64,000 bases of DNA from Methanofollis ethanolicus (GCF_001571385.1 NZ_BCNW01000001.1:620001-684000), one strand, 5' to 3'. Counted from the stretch's first letter, positions 51,275 to 61,214 are shown. Notes: generated from the letters alone by a model not told the origin. Numbers and translations: made by a program.

Positions 51275-52981
51275 TTACCTGGCCGGGATGATCAGGGAGC
51301 GCTCGCCCGCAGGCATGAACTCGCGGATCGCACCCTTTGCAAATTCGCGCCTGGGTTCGGCGAAGTCGAACTTCAGGGACGGGTCGGCGAAGGTGATCTT
51401 GATCAGCGGGGAGAGCGACCAGGCGTCGGCGCGGGTGTAGTGGGCACTGCCGACGATGGCGGCGTACTCGCCCTGGTGACCGACGTTCATGGCGTAGTTC
51501 GGGTAGTTCGGGCCACGGAACTCGCCGATACAGCCCTCGTCCGGCCTGACAGAGAGGGAGTTCGTGGAACCGCACTGGTCCTGCAGGTCGTAGCCGAAGA
51601 AGCCGAGACGGCTCCAGCCTTCTTTGTGCAGGAGCATCGAGAGGTACCAGCCGTTGAGACCGGCGTTGGAGTTGCCGGTTGCGATACCGGTGGAGAGACC
51701 GGAGGCAGCGGCGATGACACCGGCACGCTGGGAACCGCCGAAGTGGTCCTCCATCATGGTCGGGAACTGCTCGTACTGCTCCATCGCGTTGAGGGTGACC
51801 TCGGTGGCGATGTCGTTGACGATCTCCTGGGTCGGCGTGACTTTGTCTGCCGGGTTCGGGTTCTTCCAGTCCACCTTGTACTTGTCCTTGATGTAGTCCA
51901 TGCCGTAGTAGGTGAACTCATCGAGGATGTTGTCGGTGTACGCGGCGGTCGCGTACTGGGTGAAGCCGACACCGCCGGACATGTAGGACCCGAGCCAGAT
52001 CTGGTCGAAGAGCATGGTGCCCGCGCCGACGACCTCGAGGGACGCCTTGGCCGGGTCGTTCGGGTACTTGCGGTCGGCCTGGACCATATCGGCGAAGTGG
52101 CCGAACTTGATGCCACCGGGCTCGTTCGGACCGCGTGCACGGCGGGCCGGGAGGATGTCGGCCATCTGAATGACGCCGGCGTGCTTTGCAGCGAAGGAAA
52201 GGTCGGCGACTGCCGCTTCACCGGCGCACATGCGGTACGCGGCGATGTACGACATGCCAAGCTGCATCGCAGACCAGCGGGAGGTGGTGCCGCCGTCGCA
52301 CGTCCTGGAGACGATGGTCGGGATGTGCACGGCCTGGAACATCGACTTGCCGACGGCCGCCTTGAGGGCCTCCGCAGACTTGCCCGGGAAGAGCTTCTCG
52401 ATGTTCAGGAGGAACTGGGGCTCGATGTCGTCGGCGAGTTCGTCGTCGCCGGTGAAGACCTTCACATAACAGTCCTCGGTGAGTGCCGGGTGGGTCTCGA
52501 CCATGTGTTCCTGGACGACGGCCGCACCGGGCATCGCGTGGTTGAGGATGTGGAGGTACTCGTTGATCGTCTCAGGAGTGACTTCCTTGCCGAGACGCTT
52601 CTGCAGGGTGGCGTGGGCGAGGTCCATGCCGACGATGATTGTCCGGCGGATGTCGTCCCACATCTGCTGCATGGCAGCGTTGTTGACGAAGTGCAGGTCG
52701 TCGCCCTCGACGAAGACGCCGGTGCCGGAGACCTCGTAGGTCATCAGCTGGCGCTGACCCATGGGCAGGCCGCCGAGGTGGCAGCGCTCCGGGTCGTACA
52801 TGGAGATGCCGCGCTGCATCTCGACGGCGCGGGACTCCTTCATGAACTCGAGTTTCCTCGCGGACTGGCGGATGCCGCCGAACTTGTAGAACTCGGCCTT
52901 CTCAGACTGCACGTCCTGTCCCTGGAACTTCTCCTTGAGTGCCTTCAGGAACAGTTTCTGCGCTCTCTCAATCTTTGCCAT
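51275..52981 (-). CDS. mcrA: Methyl-coenzyme M reductase I alpha subunit
   Basis: 568 residues from ATG 52981, preceded by GGAGGAGTGATC. McrA holds coenzyme F430 with McrB/McrG and releases methane from methyl-CoM and CoB. The active-site block [14 protein letters not shown] contains the Gly that becomes thioglycine and the S-methylated Cys. Further blocks are [17 protein letters not shown] and [18 protein letters not shown], with the F430-axial Gln region [16 protein letters not shown]. Last gene of mcrBDCGA; the presence of mcrC marks isoenzyme I. Confidence 0.98.
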   Translation of the reverse strand: MAKIERAQKLFLKALKEKFQGQDVQSEKAEFYKFGGIRQSARKLEFMKESRAVEMQRGISMYDPERCHLGGLPMGQRQLMTYEVSGTGVFVEGDDLHFVNNAAMQQMWDDIRRTIIVGMDLAHATLQKRLGKEVTPETINEYLHILNHAMPGAAVVQEHMVETHPALTEDCYVKVFTGDDELADDIEPQFLLNIEKLFPGKSAEALKAAVGKSMFQAVHIPTIVSRTCDGGTTSRWSAMQLGMSYIAAYRMCAGEAAVADLSFAAKHAGVIQMADILPARRARGPNEPGGIKFGHFADMVQADRKYPNDPAKASLEVVGAGTMLFDQIWLGSYMSGGVGFTQYATAAYTDNILDEFTYYGMDYIKDKYKVDWKNPNPADKVTPTQEIVNDIATEVTLNAMEQYEQFPTMMEDHFGGSQRAGVIAAASGLSTGIATGNSNAGLNGWYLSMLLHKEGWSRLGFFGYDLQDQCGSTNSLSVRPDEGCIGEFRGPNYPNYAMNVGHQGEYAAIVGSAHYTRADAWSLSPLIKITFADPSLKFDFAEPRREFAKGAIREFMPAGERSLIIPAR

Positions 52982-52986
52982 GGTGA

Positions 52987-53751
52987 TCACTCCTCCTTCG
53001 GCATGAAGCCGTACTTGGTCCTCAGCGAGTGGATACGCTGGACGTACTCGACATATTCCTGGTCCTCGCGGAAACCGGTCCCGGCGAGGGAGTGGAACAT
53101 GGTCGTGTGGGCCTTGAGCCAGTTCTCGTCCATCGGCTTGCCGACGTTCACGGCACGGTCGAGGGGTTCGCCGATCTGGTTCTTGACGTACTTGACGTTG
53201 CCGTCGGCGCCGAGCACGCAGCGCTGGAGCATGTCGAACATCATGCCGTCCTCTGCAAGACGGAGGGAGTGGCCGTGCACGGTCGCACCGCGGATGCCGA
53301 TGCGTGCCGGGTCGAAGACTTCGGTCTCGATGAGGAGTTTGGAGTACTGGTCGAGGTCGCGCTCGCGGCACTCAACGATCTGGCGGCCCGACAGGGTGCC
53401 GGGGTCGATGCCGCGGAAGCGGTAGCACTCCATGTACGTCCTCTGGTACGGCTGGGACGGTGCGTTGAACATCGAGTCCGCAAACTGGATGTACCGCACG
53501 CGGTCGCCGGCCTTTGCACCCTCGGTCGGGGCGACGATCTTCCTGATCGGGCAGGCTGGTTCCTGCTGCTCGGCGAGCGGCGGGTGGGCGGTCGGGTAGG
53601 CCGCACCGGGCGCGCGGTGGCCGAGGATCAGGACGATGTCCTCGTCGGTCACGTCACGAAGCTTTTCAAGCTTGTAGTCCGGGTCCATCTGCTTGCGCCT
53701 GTTTTCGGCGATGACGGAGGTTCCCGGTCCGAACTGTGGTTTGTATGCCAT
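52987..53751 (-). CDS. mcrG: Methyl-coenzyme M reductase I gamma subunit
   Basis: 254 residues from ATG 53751; a TTG two codons earlier lies too close to GAGGTGA. Typical segments are [38 protein letters not shown] and [20 protein letters not shown]. It contributes to the F430 site in the alpha2beta2gamma2 complex. It lies 5 bp before mcrA. Confidence 0.97.
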   Translation of the reverse strand: MAYKPQFGPGTSVIAENRRKQMDPDYKLEKLRDVTDEDIVLILGHRAPGAAYPTAHPPLAEQQEPACPIRKIVAPTEGAKAGDRVRYIQFADSMFNAPSQPYQRTYMECYRFRGIDPGTLSGRQIVECRERDLDQYSKLLIETEVFDPARIGIRGATVHGHSLRLAEDGMMFDMLQRCVLGADGNVKYVKNQIGEPLDRAVNVGKPMDENWLKAHTTMFHSLAGTGFREDQEYVEYVQRIHSLRTKYGFMPKEE

Positions 53752-53765
53752 AGACAATTTTCACC

Positions 53766-54395
53766 TCAATTATTCTGTTCTTTCATGAGTCTGGTAACGG
53801 CAGCGATAACATCGGCCATCTTCTCCCTGGTGGGTGTCTGCCCTCTGGTGACACCGGAGATGATCGCCTCCACACTTCCTTTTGTCCTGACTTTCTCAGG
53901 AGGAGGCATAACGAGGGCGGTCTTGACGCCCTCTTTTGCAAGATCCTCGTAGTCGATCGGGCACTGGGAGACGACGACGGCCTTGACGCCGACGTGTTCC
54001 AGGATGAACCGGATCTTCTGCACCACATGGGACCGCACATTCCCGTGGTGGAGGATCGCGACCTTATGCTCTTCGATCTGCTCGATCTCTTTCTCGGTTA
54101 ACCCGAAGTAGGCGCCAAGGACTGATCCGGCAATCTTCGGAGCGTCGGGAGGCACGCCGCTTCCGGCGTTCAGCACGAGGGTGCTGACCGAGAACTCCAC
54201 CCCTTCCCTCCTGAGGGCGGACGTGATGTCACAGACCGGCTTTGTGACGTGCCGGCGTCCCGGTGACATCCCGACGACGATGACGTCCGGATGACGGCAT
54301 TCTGAAATGGTTCCGCGCTGGGCAAGGCCCCCGCCTTTTCCCATTCCCATGCTCTCTCTGCAGTCCACTACCTGGGTTACCCTTCCGATCGGCAT
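53766..54395 (-). CDS. mcrC: Methyl-coenzyme M reductase operon protein C
   Basis: 209 residues. McrC is not part of the final enzyme; it belongs to the component A3-type activation complex that reductively activates nickel in F430. Landmarks are GRVTQVVDCRESMGMGKGGGLAQRGTISEC (in pieces), VGMSPGRRHVTKPVCDIT and VLNAGSGVPPDAPKIAGSVLGAYFGLT (in pieces). Confidence 0.95.
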   Translation of the reverse strand: MPIGRVTQVVDCRESMGMGKGGGLAQRGTISECRHPDVIVVGMSPGRRHVTKPVCDITSALRREGVEFSVSTLVLNAGSGVPPDAPKIAGSVLGAYFGLTEKEIEQIEEHKVAILHHGNVRSHVVQKIRFILEHVGVKAVVVSQCPIDYEDLAKEGVKTALVMPPPEKVRTKGSVEAIISGVTRGQTPTREKMADVIAAVTRLMKEQNN

Positions 54396-54399
54396 GTAA

Positions 54400-54870
54400 T
54401 CACTTTGTTCCCTGGATGATGAGCGGCCCGCTGCGACTCTTCGGATCGGTGGTTCCGAGGATCCGTTTGTCGGCGTCGGGCCCGTATTTTGCGTAGTCTG
54501 AAACGGTCGCCTGGGTCTTCATGAACTTCCCTTCCGAAAGGGAATACGGAAATTTCGTGAAGACTTCGTCGCATGCTTTCCTGATCCCGTCGATGGGGGA
54601 CCGATCTTCTAGTTCGAGGAGGATCGTCCCCACCTGCACCTGAAGTTCCACGTCCTGGTCGCCGACCCGGATCACCCTCCGCATCGGGTGAGGGTTCGGC
54701 TGACCGCGAGCAGGGCCGTACGGGACGGTGGTGGGGATACGCTGGCCGTTGAGGACCAGCTTCCGTATCCCGCCAACGTCGAGGAGCCTGTTGAGAAGGA
54801 GCTCGACGGTCTCAGGGTTGAGGAAACGTGCGGGCACAATCCTGCACTGGGGATATGTGGCTTCTGTCAT
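54400..54870 (-). CDS. mcrD: Methyl-coenzyme M reductase operon protein D
   Basis: 156 residues. McrD is a chaperone-like protein that associates with MCR, probably during cofactor insertion. Landmarks are PQCRIVPARFLNPETVELLLNRL (in pieces), PYGPARGQPNPHPMRRVIRVG and LSEGKFMKTQATVSDYAKYG. It lies 12 bp after mcrB and 4 bp before mcrC. Confidence 0.95.
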   Translation of the reverse strand: MTEATYPQCRIVPARFLNPETVELLLNRLLDVGGIRKLVLNGQRIPTTVPYGPARGQPNPHPMRRVIRVGDQDVELQVQVGTILLELEDRSPIDGIRKACDEVFTKFPYSLSEGKFMKTQATVSDYAKYGPDADKRILGTTDPKSRSGPLIIQGTK

Positions 54871-54882
54871 CTGGCTTTTACC

Positions 54883-56190
54883 TTAGATTGCCTTTGCGAT
54901 GTTCTGCAGTGGCTTTGCGAACTCATCGATCTTGCCGTAGGTCTCGCCGTAGATCTTCGAGGTGCCCTCAGGCGTGAACATCTGAGTACCCGCATCAAGA
55001 GAGCAGGCTGCGACGACGCACGGGATGGCGAAGCCGGCCGAGTGCCTGGTCACGACGTGGTTGCCGTTGAAGATACCCGGACCGCCGCCGCCGTAGATCG
55101 AGTGGCTGAAGAAGGAGAAACCGACGGCTGTACCCATCACACGGCCGTAGTCACAGCCGGGGAGACCGGTCTCGTGCTCGAGAAGGTCGTTGAAGTACAG
55201 CAGGGTCGAGGAGACTGCCTGGGCGAACCGGCCTGCACCGCAGTTGACCATGGTGGCCGCGAGGGTGCCTGCCGCCGCGTAGGCGTTCCAGAGCATCGGG
55301 TCCTTGGTGTCGTAGTACTGGAAGTACCCACCCTTCTTGCCCGGTGCGACGACCTTGTCCTCGATCGCACGCTCGACAAGGGACTGCATCACGGTACCGA
55401 TGGTGCCGGTCTGGCCGTTCTTCTTGACGAGGTCGTAGACCAGGTTGTTGGCGTTCAGGCCCTGGAAAGCGTAGCCGAGGAGCTGCGCCCTTTCGAAGGG
55501 CCCGATGGCGTTGCCCATCTCGAACTGGCCGGCCTGCTCGAAGGTCGAGGCAAGGGCGGCGCCCTGCATGGCGTTCTTGCCGGTGATCATCACGACGTGG
55601 TTGGCAGGGATGTTCCTGAGAGCAAAGCCGAGACCTTCGTTGTTCTGCGGGATAGACAGGATGGAAGTGACGTTCGCTCCCTTCATGTCCATGGTCTGCG
55701 GGTAGGTACCCCAGACTGCCGCCTTGACCATCGAGGCGTCAAAGGGCCCGATGTCGTACTGGTCGATGATCGCGTAGGTCGTTGCCGCCGCGACGGCGGT
55801 GATGGCAGCGTCGTACGTGGCTGCAGCCTCGATACGGGCCTTCGGAACCTCTACGAGGAGAAGCTTGCCGCCGAAGTCCTTGATCTTCGTGTCGTCGCCG
55901 TCTTCGATCTGAACCATGGACTGGATCTTCGCCTTGATCGCGTCGGCATCCTTGACGATGCTGAGGTCGAGGGTCCGGCCGCCAATCTGGTCCAGCTTGC
56001 CCCCGACGGATCCGGTCCTGACGCCGTTCTCGATACCGGCGAGGTTGACCGCGATCGTCCTCTTGGTGAGGTCGATCATCTTCTTGATCGCAGGGTTCAC
56101 AACCGGGCTGACCTTTTCAAGGGCAACACCGCTCTTGAGAAGTTTGCCCTCATCATCGTAGAGGTCAATCGTGTCTGAGTATTTTGCCAT
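54883..56190 (-). CDS. mcrB: Methyl-coenzyme M reductase I beta subunit
   Basis: 435 residues from ATG 56190 with GGAGGAAAT just upstream; a longer frame has no family match. Typical blocks are YSDTIDLYDDEGKLLKSGV, NHVVMITGKNAMQGAALASTFEQ (in pieces) and GFSFFSHSIYGGGGPGIFNGNHVVTRHSAGFAIP (in pieces). First gene of the operon. Confidence 0.97.
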   Translation of the reverse strand: MAKYSDTIDLYDDEGKLLKSGVALEKVSPVVNPAIKKMIDLTKRTIAVNLAGIENGVRTGSVGGKLDQIGGRTLDLSIVKDADAIKAKIQSMVQIEDGDDTKIKDFGGKLLLVEVPKARIEAAATYDAAITAVAAATTYAIIDQYDIGPFDASMVKAAVWGTYPQTMDMKGANVTSILSIPQNNEGLGFALRNIPANHVVMITGKNAMQGAALASTFEQAGQFEMGNAIGPFERAQLLGYAFQGLNANNLVYDLVKKNGQTGTIGTVMQSLVERAIEDKVVAPGKKGGYFQYYDTKDPMLWNAYAAAGTLAATMVNCGAGRFAQAVSSTLLYFNDLLEHETGLPGCDYGRVMGTAVGFSFFSHSIYGGGGPGIFNGNHVVTRHSAGFAIPCVVAACSLDAGTQMFTPEGTSKIYGETYGKIDEFAKPLQNIAKAI

Positions 56191-56254
56191 ATATTTCCTC
56201 CAGATTCGGTTTAATTCCGATACAATACGATAACTGTGCAATGATTACTAAAGG

Positions 56255-56340
56255 AGTCGCTGACAATTGCTGGAGTCACTACTGCACGTCCCTCAAGGGA
56301 CAATTGCATACTCATCATCTCGCCATATAAGCATTGTGAT
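56255..56340 (-). promoter_or_regulatory. mcr promoter, 5' leader hairpin and direct repeats
   Basis: Minus-strand CTTATATGG (56323-56331) is the TATA box; transcription should start near 56300, leaving a leader of about 110 nt. A hairpin GTCCC-TCAA-GGGAC (56288-56301) would sit at the very 5' end. The 9-mer GCAATTGTC occurs twice (56262-56270 and 56299-56307) with palindromic core CAATTG, one copy on the start site and one at about +30; each is near a GACTCC motif. This is a plausible operator. A second TATA-like ATTTATATAC is at 56361-56370. No gene in 56191-56529. Confidence 0.45.
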
Positions 56341-56512
56341 TATCGGCGGCGGAAATCTCAGTATATAAATCGACATATATGGGGGGATCGAAACAATATC
56401 GGCTTTGATCCCTGCTCGGGGTGGGTGTGTGTGACGATGGCTTCTGCCAGTAGCACGGATTGGCATTTTCTGTGGGGCGGTATAACAACCGTGCCTGCGC
56501 TTCGTCCAAAAG

Positions 56513-56525
56513 AAAAAAAGAGGTT
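56513..56525 (-). terminator. U-run terminator of the hdr-fwd operon
   Basis: A seven-T run on the minus strand (56519-56513) follows the fwdC stop within 12 bp. Confidence 0.5.
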
Positions 56526-56529
56526 AAAT

Positions 56530-57330
56530 TTAGTATTTCTGGTAAATGTGGCCGTAAATGACTTCGCCCTTCCGCTTGCCATGGCGTTCGCCCATGTCGC
56601 CCTCGTACATGGCAAACGTGGCCTTGGTACCGTCGACCTCAAGGTCGACGTCCTTGCGGTAGACGTAGCCCGGCATCATGACGTCGATGGTGCCAAAGAC
56701 GTAGATCTCGCCTTTCACCATCTGTCCGCCGATCTTGGACTTGCCGTTGCCCTTCACGATGATGGTGCCGCCCTCGGCATGGGTGCCGACATGGACGTCG
56801 ACATCGCCGTCGATGATGATCGTGCCGCCGTTCATGAAGGTGCCGATATCAGACCCTGCGTTGCCGTGGACACGGATGGTCCCGGACTGCATGCCTCTCC
56901 AGTCGCCGCGGTAGGCGGCGCCGAGGTAGTTGCCGGCATTGCCGTCGACCTCAATCTCGCCGCCTTTCATACCCGTGCCGGAGAAAGCGTCGATATTGCC
57001 CCTGACATGGATCCTGCCGCCTTCCATCCAGGCACCGATGTACATGTCGGCCGAGCCCTCGACGAGGATCTCGCCTGCGGTCATCCGCATGCCGATGTAC
57101 TTCACCTTGAGGACATCGCCCTTGATGACGATCTTCGTCTCGGCAGCGGTTGCGCCGGCCTTGCCCGAGACATCGAAATAGGTGCCGAGGAGACCGGTCT
57201 GGTTCCCCTCATGCACATGGAATGCTGCGATCTCGGCTGCGGTCTTCCCGGCGAATGCGTCAGGAGTGATGTTCTCTGCATCGATGTAGAGGTCAGGCTG
57301 AGCCTTTGGTGTAAGTGTTACCGTCTCCAT
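56530..57330 (-). CDS. fwdC: Formylmethanofuran dehydrogenase subunit C
   Basis: 266 residues from ATG 57330, chosen because GAGGTGATGATG lies directly upstream of this third ATG in a row. Subunit C is a right-handed beta helix of short repeats such as GEILVEGSADMYIGAWM and GGTIIIDGDVDVHVGTHAEGG, related to the C-terminal part of glutamate synthase. It connects FwdA and FwdB. Last gene of the operon. Confidence 0.95.
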   Translation of the reverse strand: METVTLTPKAQPDLYIDAENITPDAFAGKTAAEIAAFHVHEGNQTGLLGTYFDVSGKAGATAAETKIVIKGDVLKVKYIGMRMTAGEILVEGSADMYIGAWMEGGRIHVRGNIDAFSGTGMKGGEIEVDGNAGNYLGAAYRGDWRGMQSGTIRVHGNAGSDIGTFMNGGTIIIDGDVDVHVGTHAEGGTIIVKGNGKSKIGGQMVKGEIYVFGTIDVMMPGYVYRKDVDLEVDGTKATFAMYEGDMGERHGKRKGEVIYGHIYQKY

Positions 57331-57340
57331 CATCATCACC

Positions 57341-59050
57341 TCACTGGGTCGCATCCACCTCGATGCGATACGGGTTCTTCATGAACACCTTCTCGTTCAC
57401 CTCATAGTTGGCCTCGGTGACAGTGTAGTACCTGAGGAACTTCTCGGTGATGTCGCGGCGGACCTGCGGGTTGTCGTTGACCTTGGCATCGACCCACAGC
57501 GTCTTCTTGTTGCCGTTGCTGACGATCTCGCCGTCCTTGACAACAACCTCGCCGCCCTTGAGGAGGTAGGCAGCATTGCTGAAGGCCTTCTCGATGAGTT
57601 CGGGGTCCTCTGCAGTCTCGGGGTTGTAGTCGTAGACTGCAACGTCTCCCTGGAGGCCGGGCTTGAGGCTGCCGTACATATCGGCTAGGCCGAGGGCCTG
57701 TGCCGTGCCTGCCCGGGTCATCGCCGCGATCTCGTAGAGGGTGAGCTCACGGTCGAGGCCGGAGAGGAAGGTAGCGCCCCTGACCTTCTCTGCCCACTTG
57801 AGCGAGTCCATCTGGGCTTCACGGGCCTTCTGGCTCATGAGCCACTTCATGACCCGCGGGTACCGGAAGAACGGACCTGCGTTCGGGTGGTCGGTGGTGA
57901 TGAACACACGCATCGGGTCCTTGGCCATGAGTGCGAGTTCAAGGCCGATAGCCCACTGGATGCCGCAGACCTTGATGTTCGGGGAGTAGACATACGGGAC
58001 GACGCCTGCGGCGGTTTCGAGTTCCACATCGGTGTTCGCCCACTTGAGGTGGTTGAGTTCGGTGAGGTGGTGCTCGAACGGCCCGTCGGCGGTCATCGTC
58101 GTGGTCTCGTCGAGAGTCACGCAGCCAAGGTCCATGGTCATGTTGTCATGGCTGTTGACATAGTTCATGATCTCGTCGGCCTTCGACTCCACGTTGGCCC
58201 AGCTGTCGCCGCCATAGGAGTGGAACTGGACGTGGGTGTGGTGCATGACCTGCTTGCGCCCGAAGTCGTTGTTCGGCTTTGCGCCCTCGAAGAGCTTGAA
58301 GGTCTCAAGGGTCGTCTCGAAGTTGCCTGGATTGCCCAGGTTGTTCGTGTGAATGTGGATGGAGTGCGGGAGCCTCAGGGCCTCGTTCGCGTCCATCAGG
58401 CCCTTCATGATCTGGGCCGGGGTGATGTCGAAGTACGGGACCGGGTCGTGGATGGAGTTGCAGTTCAGACCCCAGCCCCAGGCCTCGGTGCCGCCCGGGT
58501 TGACGATCTTGATCGCATAGCCACGGGTGGTCCGCAGGAGCCAGGAGATGTACGCTTCGACATTCTCCATCTCGTTGTTCTTCAGGTACTCGAGGACGAA
58601 CCAGTTGTTCCCGAAGACCGGGTAAGCGCCCTGATCGAGGATCGGGGTGTCCCGCATCTCTTCGTGGGTGTGGCGGGCGTACAGGGGCGGCATGGCCGCT
58701 TCCATGACGGTGCCATAGCCCATCCGGGCGTACAGGTAGCCGGTCCTGAAGACGGTCGGGACTGAGAAGCCACCGGCCATCCTCCTGACGCCCTTTCCTG
58801 CCTCACAGTTGAAGAGCTTGTCCTCGGGCCGGAAGTTCCGGCCGACATTGACCTTCGGGCCGGCGACGTGAGCGTGGATGTCCACGCCGGCAGCCATCAC
58901 GGTCTTGCCTGCGGCGTCGATGACCTGCGGGTTCGAGAGGGCGGTGGACTCGACGATCTTGCCGTCTTTCACGGCAATATCGGCCTTGTCTCCGTTGATC
59001 CCGAGCACCGGGTCAAAAACAAATCCGTTTTTGATGAGGTATTCTGCCAT
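57341..59050 (-). CDS. fwdA: Formylmethanofuran dehydrogenase subunit A
   Basis: 569 residues from ATG 59050; a longer upstream frame overlaps fwdB and is rejected. Amidohydrolase-type subunit with a dinuclear metal site: DIHAHVAGPKVN carries the HxH pair, HIHTNNLG and HTHVQFHSYGG further ligands, and FITTDHPNAGP the catalytic Asp region. It condenses formate, delivered through an internal tunnel from FwdB, with methanofuran. Ends 10 bp before fwdC's chosen start. Confidence 0.96.
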   Translation of the reverse strand: MAEYLIKNGFVFDPVLGINGDKADIAVKDGKIVESTALSNPQVIDAAGKTVMAAGVDIHAHVAGPKVNVGRNFRPEDKLFNCEAGKGVRRMAGGFSVPTVFRTGYLYARMGYGTVMEAAMPPLYARHTHEEMRDTPILDQGAYPVFGNNWFVLEYLKNNEMENVEAYISWLLRTTRGYAIKIVNPGGTEAWGWGLNCNSIHDPVPYFDITPAQIMKGLMDANEALRLPHSIHIHTNNLGNPGNFETTLETFKLFEGAKPNNDFGRKQVMHHTHVQFHSYGGDSWANVESKADEIMNYVNSHDNMTMDLGCVTLDETTTMTADGPFEHHLTELNHLKWANTDVELETAAGVVPYVYSPNIKVCGIQWAIGLELALMAKDPMRVFITTDHPNAGPFFRYPRVMKWLMSQKAREAQMDSLKWAEKVRGATFLSGLDRELTLYEIAAMTRAGTAQALGLADMYGSLKPGLQGDVAVYDYNPETAEDPELIEKAFSNAAYLLKGGEVVVKDGEIVSNGNKKTLWVDAKVNDNPQVRRDITEKFLRYYTVTEANYEVNEKVFMKNPYRIEVDATQ

Positions 59051-59052
59051 GT

Positions 59053-60369
59053 TTACGCAACCCCCTTGATTTCCTTGACGCGTGTGAGGACCATTTTCAG
59101 GAACTCCTCGTCGCTGACCATGCCTTCGGGGGCTTCGACGACCTTTCTGGTCTCGATCGGGACATTGTCCATGCGGTATGCGCACCCGGCTTCCTCAACG
59201 CCCACAAATGCCACGGGCATGTGGAGTTTGCAGACCGCAGAGGTCGGCGTGTGGTGCGGGTCGACGCAGACGGACGGGAGCTGTGCGATCTTCTTCACCG
59301 AGGATATCGGGAAGTGTGCACCCGGGTCAGACCCGAGGACGAAGACCGCGTCCACCTCGCCGCGCCGCAGGAGGTCGTTCGAGGACGAGTCGCCCGGGTT
59401 GTAACGGGCGAAGCCGCGGGAGAGGTCCACGCAGAACGGGAATCCGAACTGCCAGCCGAGCACCTGGCCGGAGCCGGTGACGTTGTAGTGGCCACGCATC
59501 GGCATGATTGCCGCCTTCGTGTACTCGTTGAGGTCACGGGTGAGAGAGATGGCCATGTCGATGTTGTGGTTCTTCGAGAGCGTCTGGGTGACACCCATGC
59601 CGAAGAAGATGACCACGAAACGTCCGGACTTGAGGGTCTCGGCAACGTCCTGGATCGTCTCTCTCGGGATGCCAGCGACTGTCTCCGGGAGCGGTGCGCC
59701 GCGGACGGCGACACGGAGGGCGCTCAGGAGCTCGTAGTCACGGCCCTGCTCGATCTGCATGTGGACGTCGGCCATCTTCGCGGTGTCTGTGCTCCGCGGG
59801 TCGACGACGACCATTTTCCGTGCCTTGTGGCCCTTTCCGGTGAAGAAGCCGCGGGGGAAGATCGAGTACCTGCTCATGTGCCGCGGGTGGGCGTGGGCAG
59901 GGTTGCAGCCCCAGAAGACGATCCTGTCGGCACGGTTCTTGACCTCACCGAGGGTACAGCTCGGCACCCCGACGTCCTGCACGGCGATGAGGGTCGTGCC
60001 GTGGCAGACCGTTGCAGTGTTGTCGACGACCGCACCGACGATCTCTGCGATCTCGTTGCCGGTGCTCTGGGCCTCGCAGTTCGTCGAGGACCAGCCGTAC
60101 ATGAGGGGCTTCTTTGCGTTGCAGAGCATCTGGGCGGTGTAATCGACGGCATCGTCGATGCTGACATCCTTCCAGTTGCCTTCCTCGTCCTGCATCTGTG
60201 GGACTTTCAGGCGGTCTTTTGCCTGCGAATGAAGGAACTTCTCTGTGCCGATGACACAGGCATTGTAGACCTCAAGGATCTGCGTGCCGTCGTCGGAGAC
60301 CTTGACTTCAAGGTCGTCGCAGAGTGTTCCGCAGAACGGACAGACAACATCGGTTACAATCTTTGTCAT
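59053..60369 (-). CDS. fwdB: Formylmethanofuran dehydrogenase subunit B (W/Mo catalytic subunit)
   Basis: 438 residues. N-terminal CPFCGTLCDD with a later Cys near residue 38 binds one [4Fe-4S] cluster. TATVCHGTT near residue 119-127 holds the Cys that ligates tungsten or molybdenum; it is a normal Cys codon, not selenocysteine. It reduces CO2 to formate using reduced ferredoxin. Sequence alone does not separate the tungsten (fwd) from the molybdenum (fmd) form. The start overlaps fwdD by one base. Confidence 0.95.
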   Translation of the reverse strand: MTKIVTDVVCPFCGTLCDDLEVKVSDDGTQILEVYNACVIGTEKFLHSQAKDRLKVPQMQDEEGNWKDVSIDDAVDYTAQMLCNAKKPLMYGWSSTNCEAQSTGNEIAEIVGAVVDNTATVCHGTTLIAVQDVGVPSCTLGEVKNRADRIVFWGCNPAHAHPRHMSRYSIFPRGFFTGKGHKARKMVVVDPRSTDTAKMADVHMQIEQGRDYELLSALRVAVRGAPLPETVAGIPRETIQDVAETLKSGRFVVIFFGMGVTQTLSKNHNIDMAISLTRDLNEYTKAAIMPMRGHYNVTGSGQVLGWQFGFPFCVDLSRGFARYNPGDSSSNDLLRRGEVDAVFVLGSDPGAHFPISSVKKIAQLPSVCVDPHHTPTSAVCKLHMPVAFVGVEEAGCAYRMDNVPIETRKVVEAPEGMVSDEEFLKMVLTRVKEIKGVA

Positions 60370-60770
60370 TAGATTTCACCCCTGCAGGCTTTGCGGACAA
60401 GGACGAGCGAGTCATACACCGGTTCGTCTCCGGCGACCTCGACCCTGACCGGCACGCCCTTGAAGGTCGGCATCCCGGTGGAGTAGGTGTTCGGGTTGAT
60501 GATCATGTTCGCCCAGGGACCCATCGGGATGAAGGCAAGGCCCGGGTGGGGGCCCTGGGTCGTCTGGACTGCCTTGACAACGACGCTGCCGAATTCGCTG
60601 GTGACGCGTACGTTGGTGTTTCTCCATGCCCCGAGGCGCTTGAAGTCGGCGTCATCCATCTCGATGATGCCACAGGCCTTGGTGTAGGCGGGCTTCTCCT
60701 TGCCCGCCTCCATGGATACGCCCTGCTGGATCGTACGCCCTGAGATTAGATTCAATTCTATTTCTGGCAC
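60369..60770 (-). CDS. fwdD: Formylmethanofuran dehydrogenase subunit D
   Basis: 133 residues from a GTG start at 60770 (GGAGG 8 bp upstream). It is the molybdopterin-dinucleotide-binding domain found at the C-terminus of larger molybdoenzymes and split off here. Landmarks are LISGRTIQQGVSMEAGKEK, VVVKAVQTTQGPHPGLAFIPMGPWANMII (in pieces) and PTFKGVPVRVE. Confidence 0.94.
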   Translation of the reverse strand: MPEIELNLISGRTIQQGVSMEAGKEKPAYTKACGIIEMDDADFKRLGAWRNTNVRVTSEFGSVVVKAVQTTQGPHPGLAFIPMGPWANMIINPNTYSTGMPTFKGVPVRVEVAGDEPVYDSLVLVRKACRGEI

Positions 60771-60788
60771 CGTAACATCCTCCGTAGG

Positions 60789-61214
60789 TTACTGCTTCAT
60801 CTGGTTGAGGGGGCTGGGGCCAAGGTCCTTGACCGTCTGGACGACATCCTCCATGACCTTTGCCCACTTTGCACCCTCAGATGCCGAGACGAAGGTCATC
60901 CTGAGGCGGTTGTCTTCGATGCCCAGGTCCTTGAGGATGCTCTTCATGAGGAACATCCTCTTTGCGCACTTGAAGTTGCCTGCAATGTAGTGGCAGTCGC
61001 CGAAGTGGCACCCGGAGACGAGCACACCGTCAGCACCGTCGGCGAAGGCCTTCATGATGAAGAGCGGGTCGACACGGCCGGTGCACATGATGCGGATGGC
61101 ACGGACGTCGGGCGGGTACTGGGTACGGGCGCTACCGGCGAGGTCTGCACCGGCGTACGAACACCAGTTGCAGATGATAGCGAGAATCTTGGGTTTCCAT
61201 TCTTCGTCTGCCAT
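60789..61214 (-). CDS. mvhD: F420-non-reducing hydrogenase iron-sulfur subunit D
   Basis: 141 residues with five conserved Cys in ILAIICNWCSYAGAD, RIMCTGRVD, SGCHFGDCHY and FKCAKR; MvhD binds a [2Fe-2S] cluster. It passes electrons from a hydrogenase or formate dehydrogenase to HdrA. No mvhG/mvhA genes are adjacent, which is common in Methanomicrobiales, where another electron-input module may be used. It starts right after the hdrA stop. Confidence 0.93.
   Translation of the reverse strand: MADEEWKPKILAIICNWCSYAGADLAGSARTQYPPDVRAIRIMCTGRVDPLFIMKAFADGADGVLVSGCHFGDCHYIAGNFKCAKRMFLMKSILKDLGIEDNRLRMTFVSASEGAKWAKVMEDVVQTVKDLGPSPLNQMKQ

Noticed and set aside
51266-53425. Very long open frame antisense to mcrA/mcrG (719 codons)
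   Set aside because: A shadow of strong codon bias in mcr; Asp/Val/Leu/Arg/Glu-rich nonsense composition with no family features. Similar shadows opposite hdrA, mtrA and fwd genes were dismissed for the same reason.
59053-60369. Selenocysteine in FwdB
   Set aside because: The metal-ligand position is a normal Cys codon and no in-frame TGA is present.
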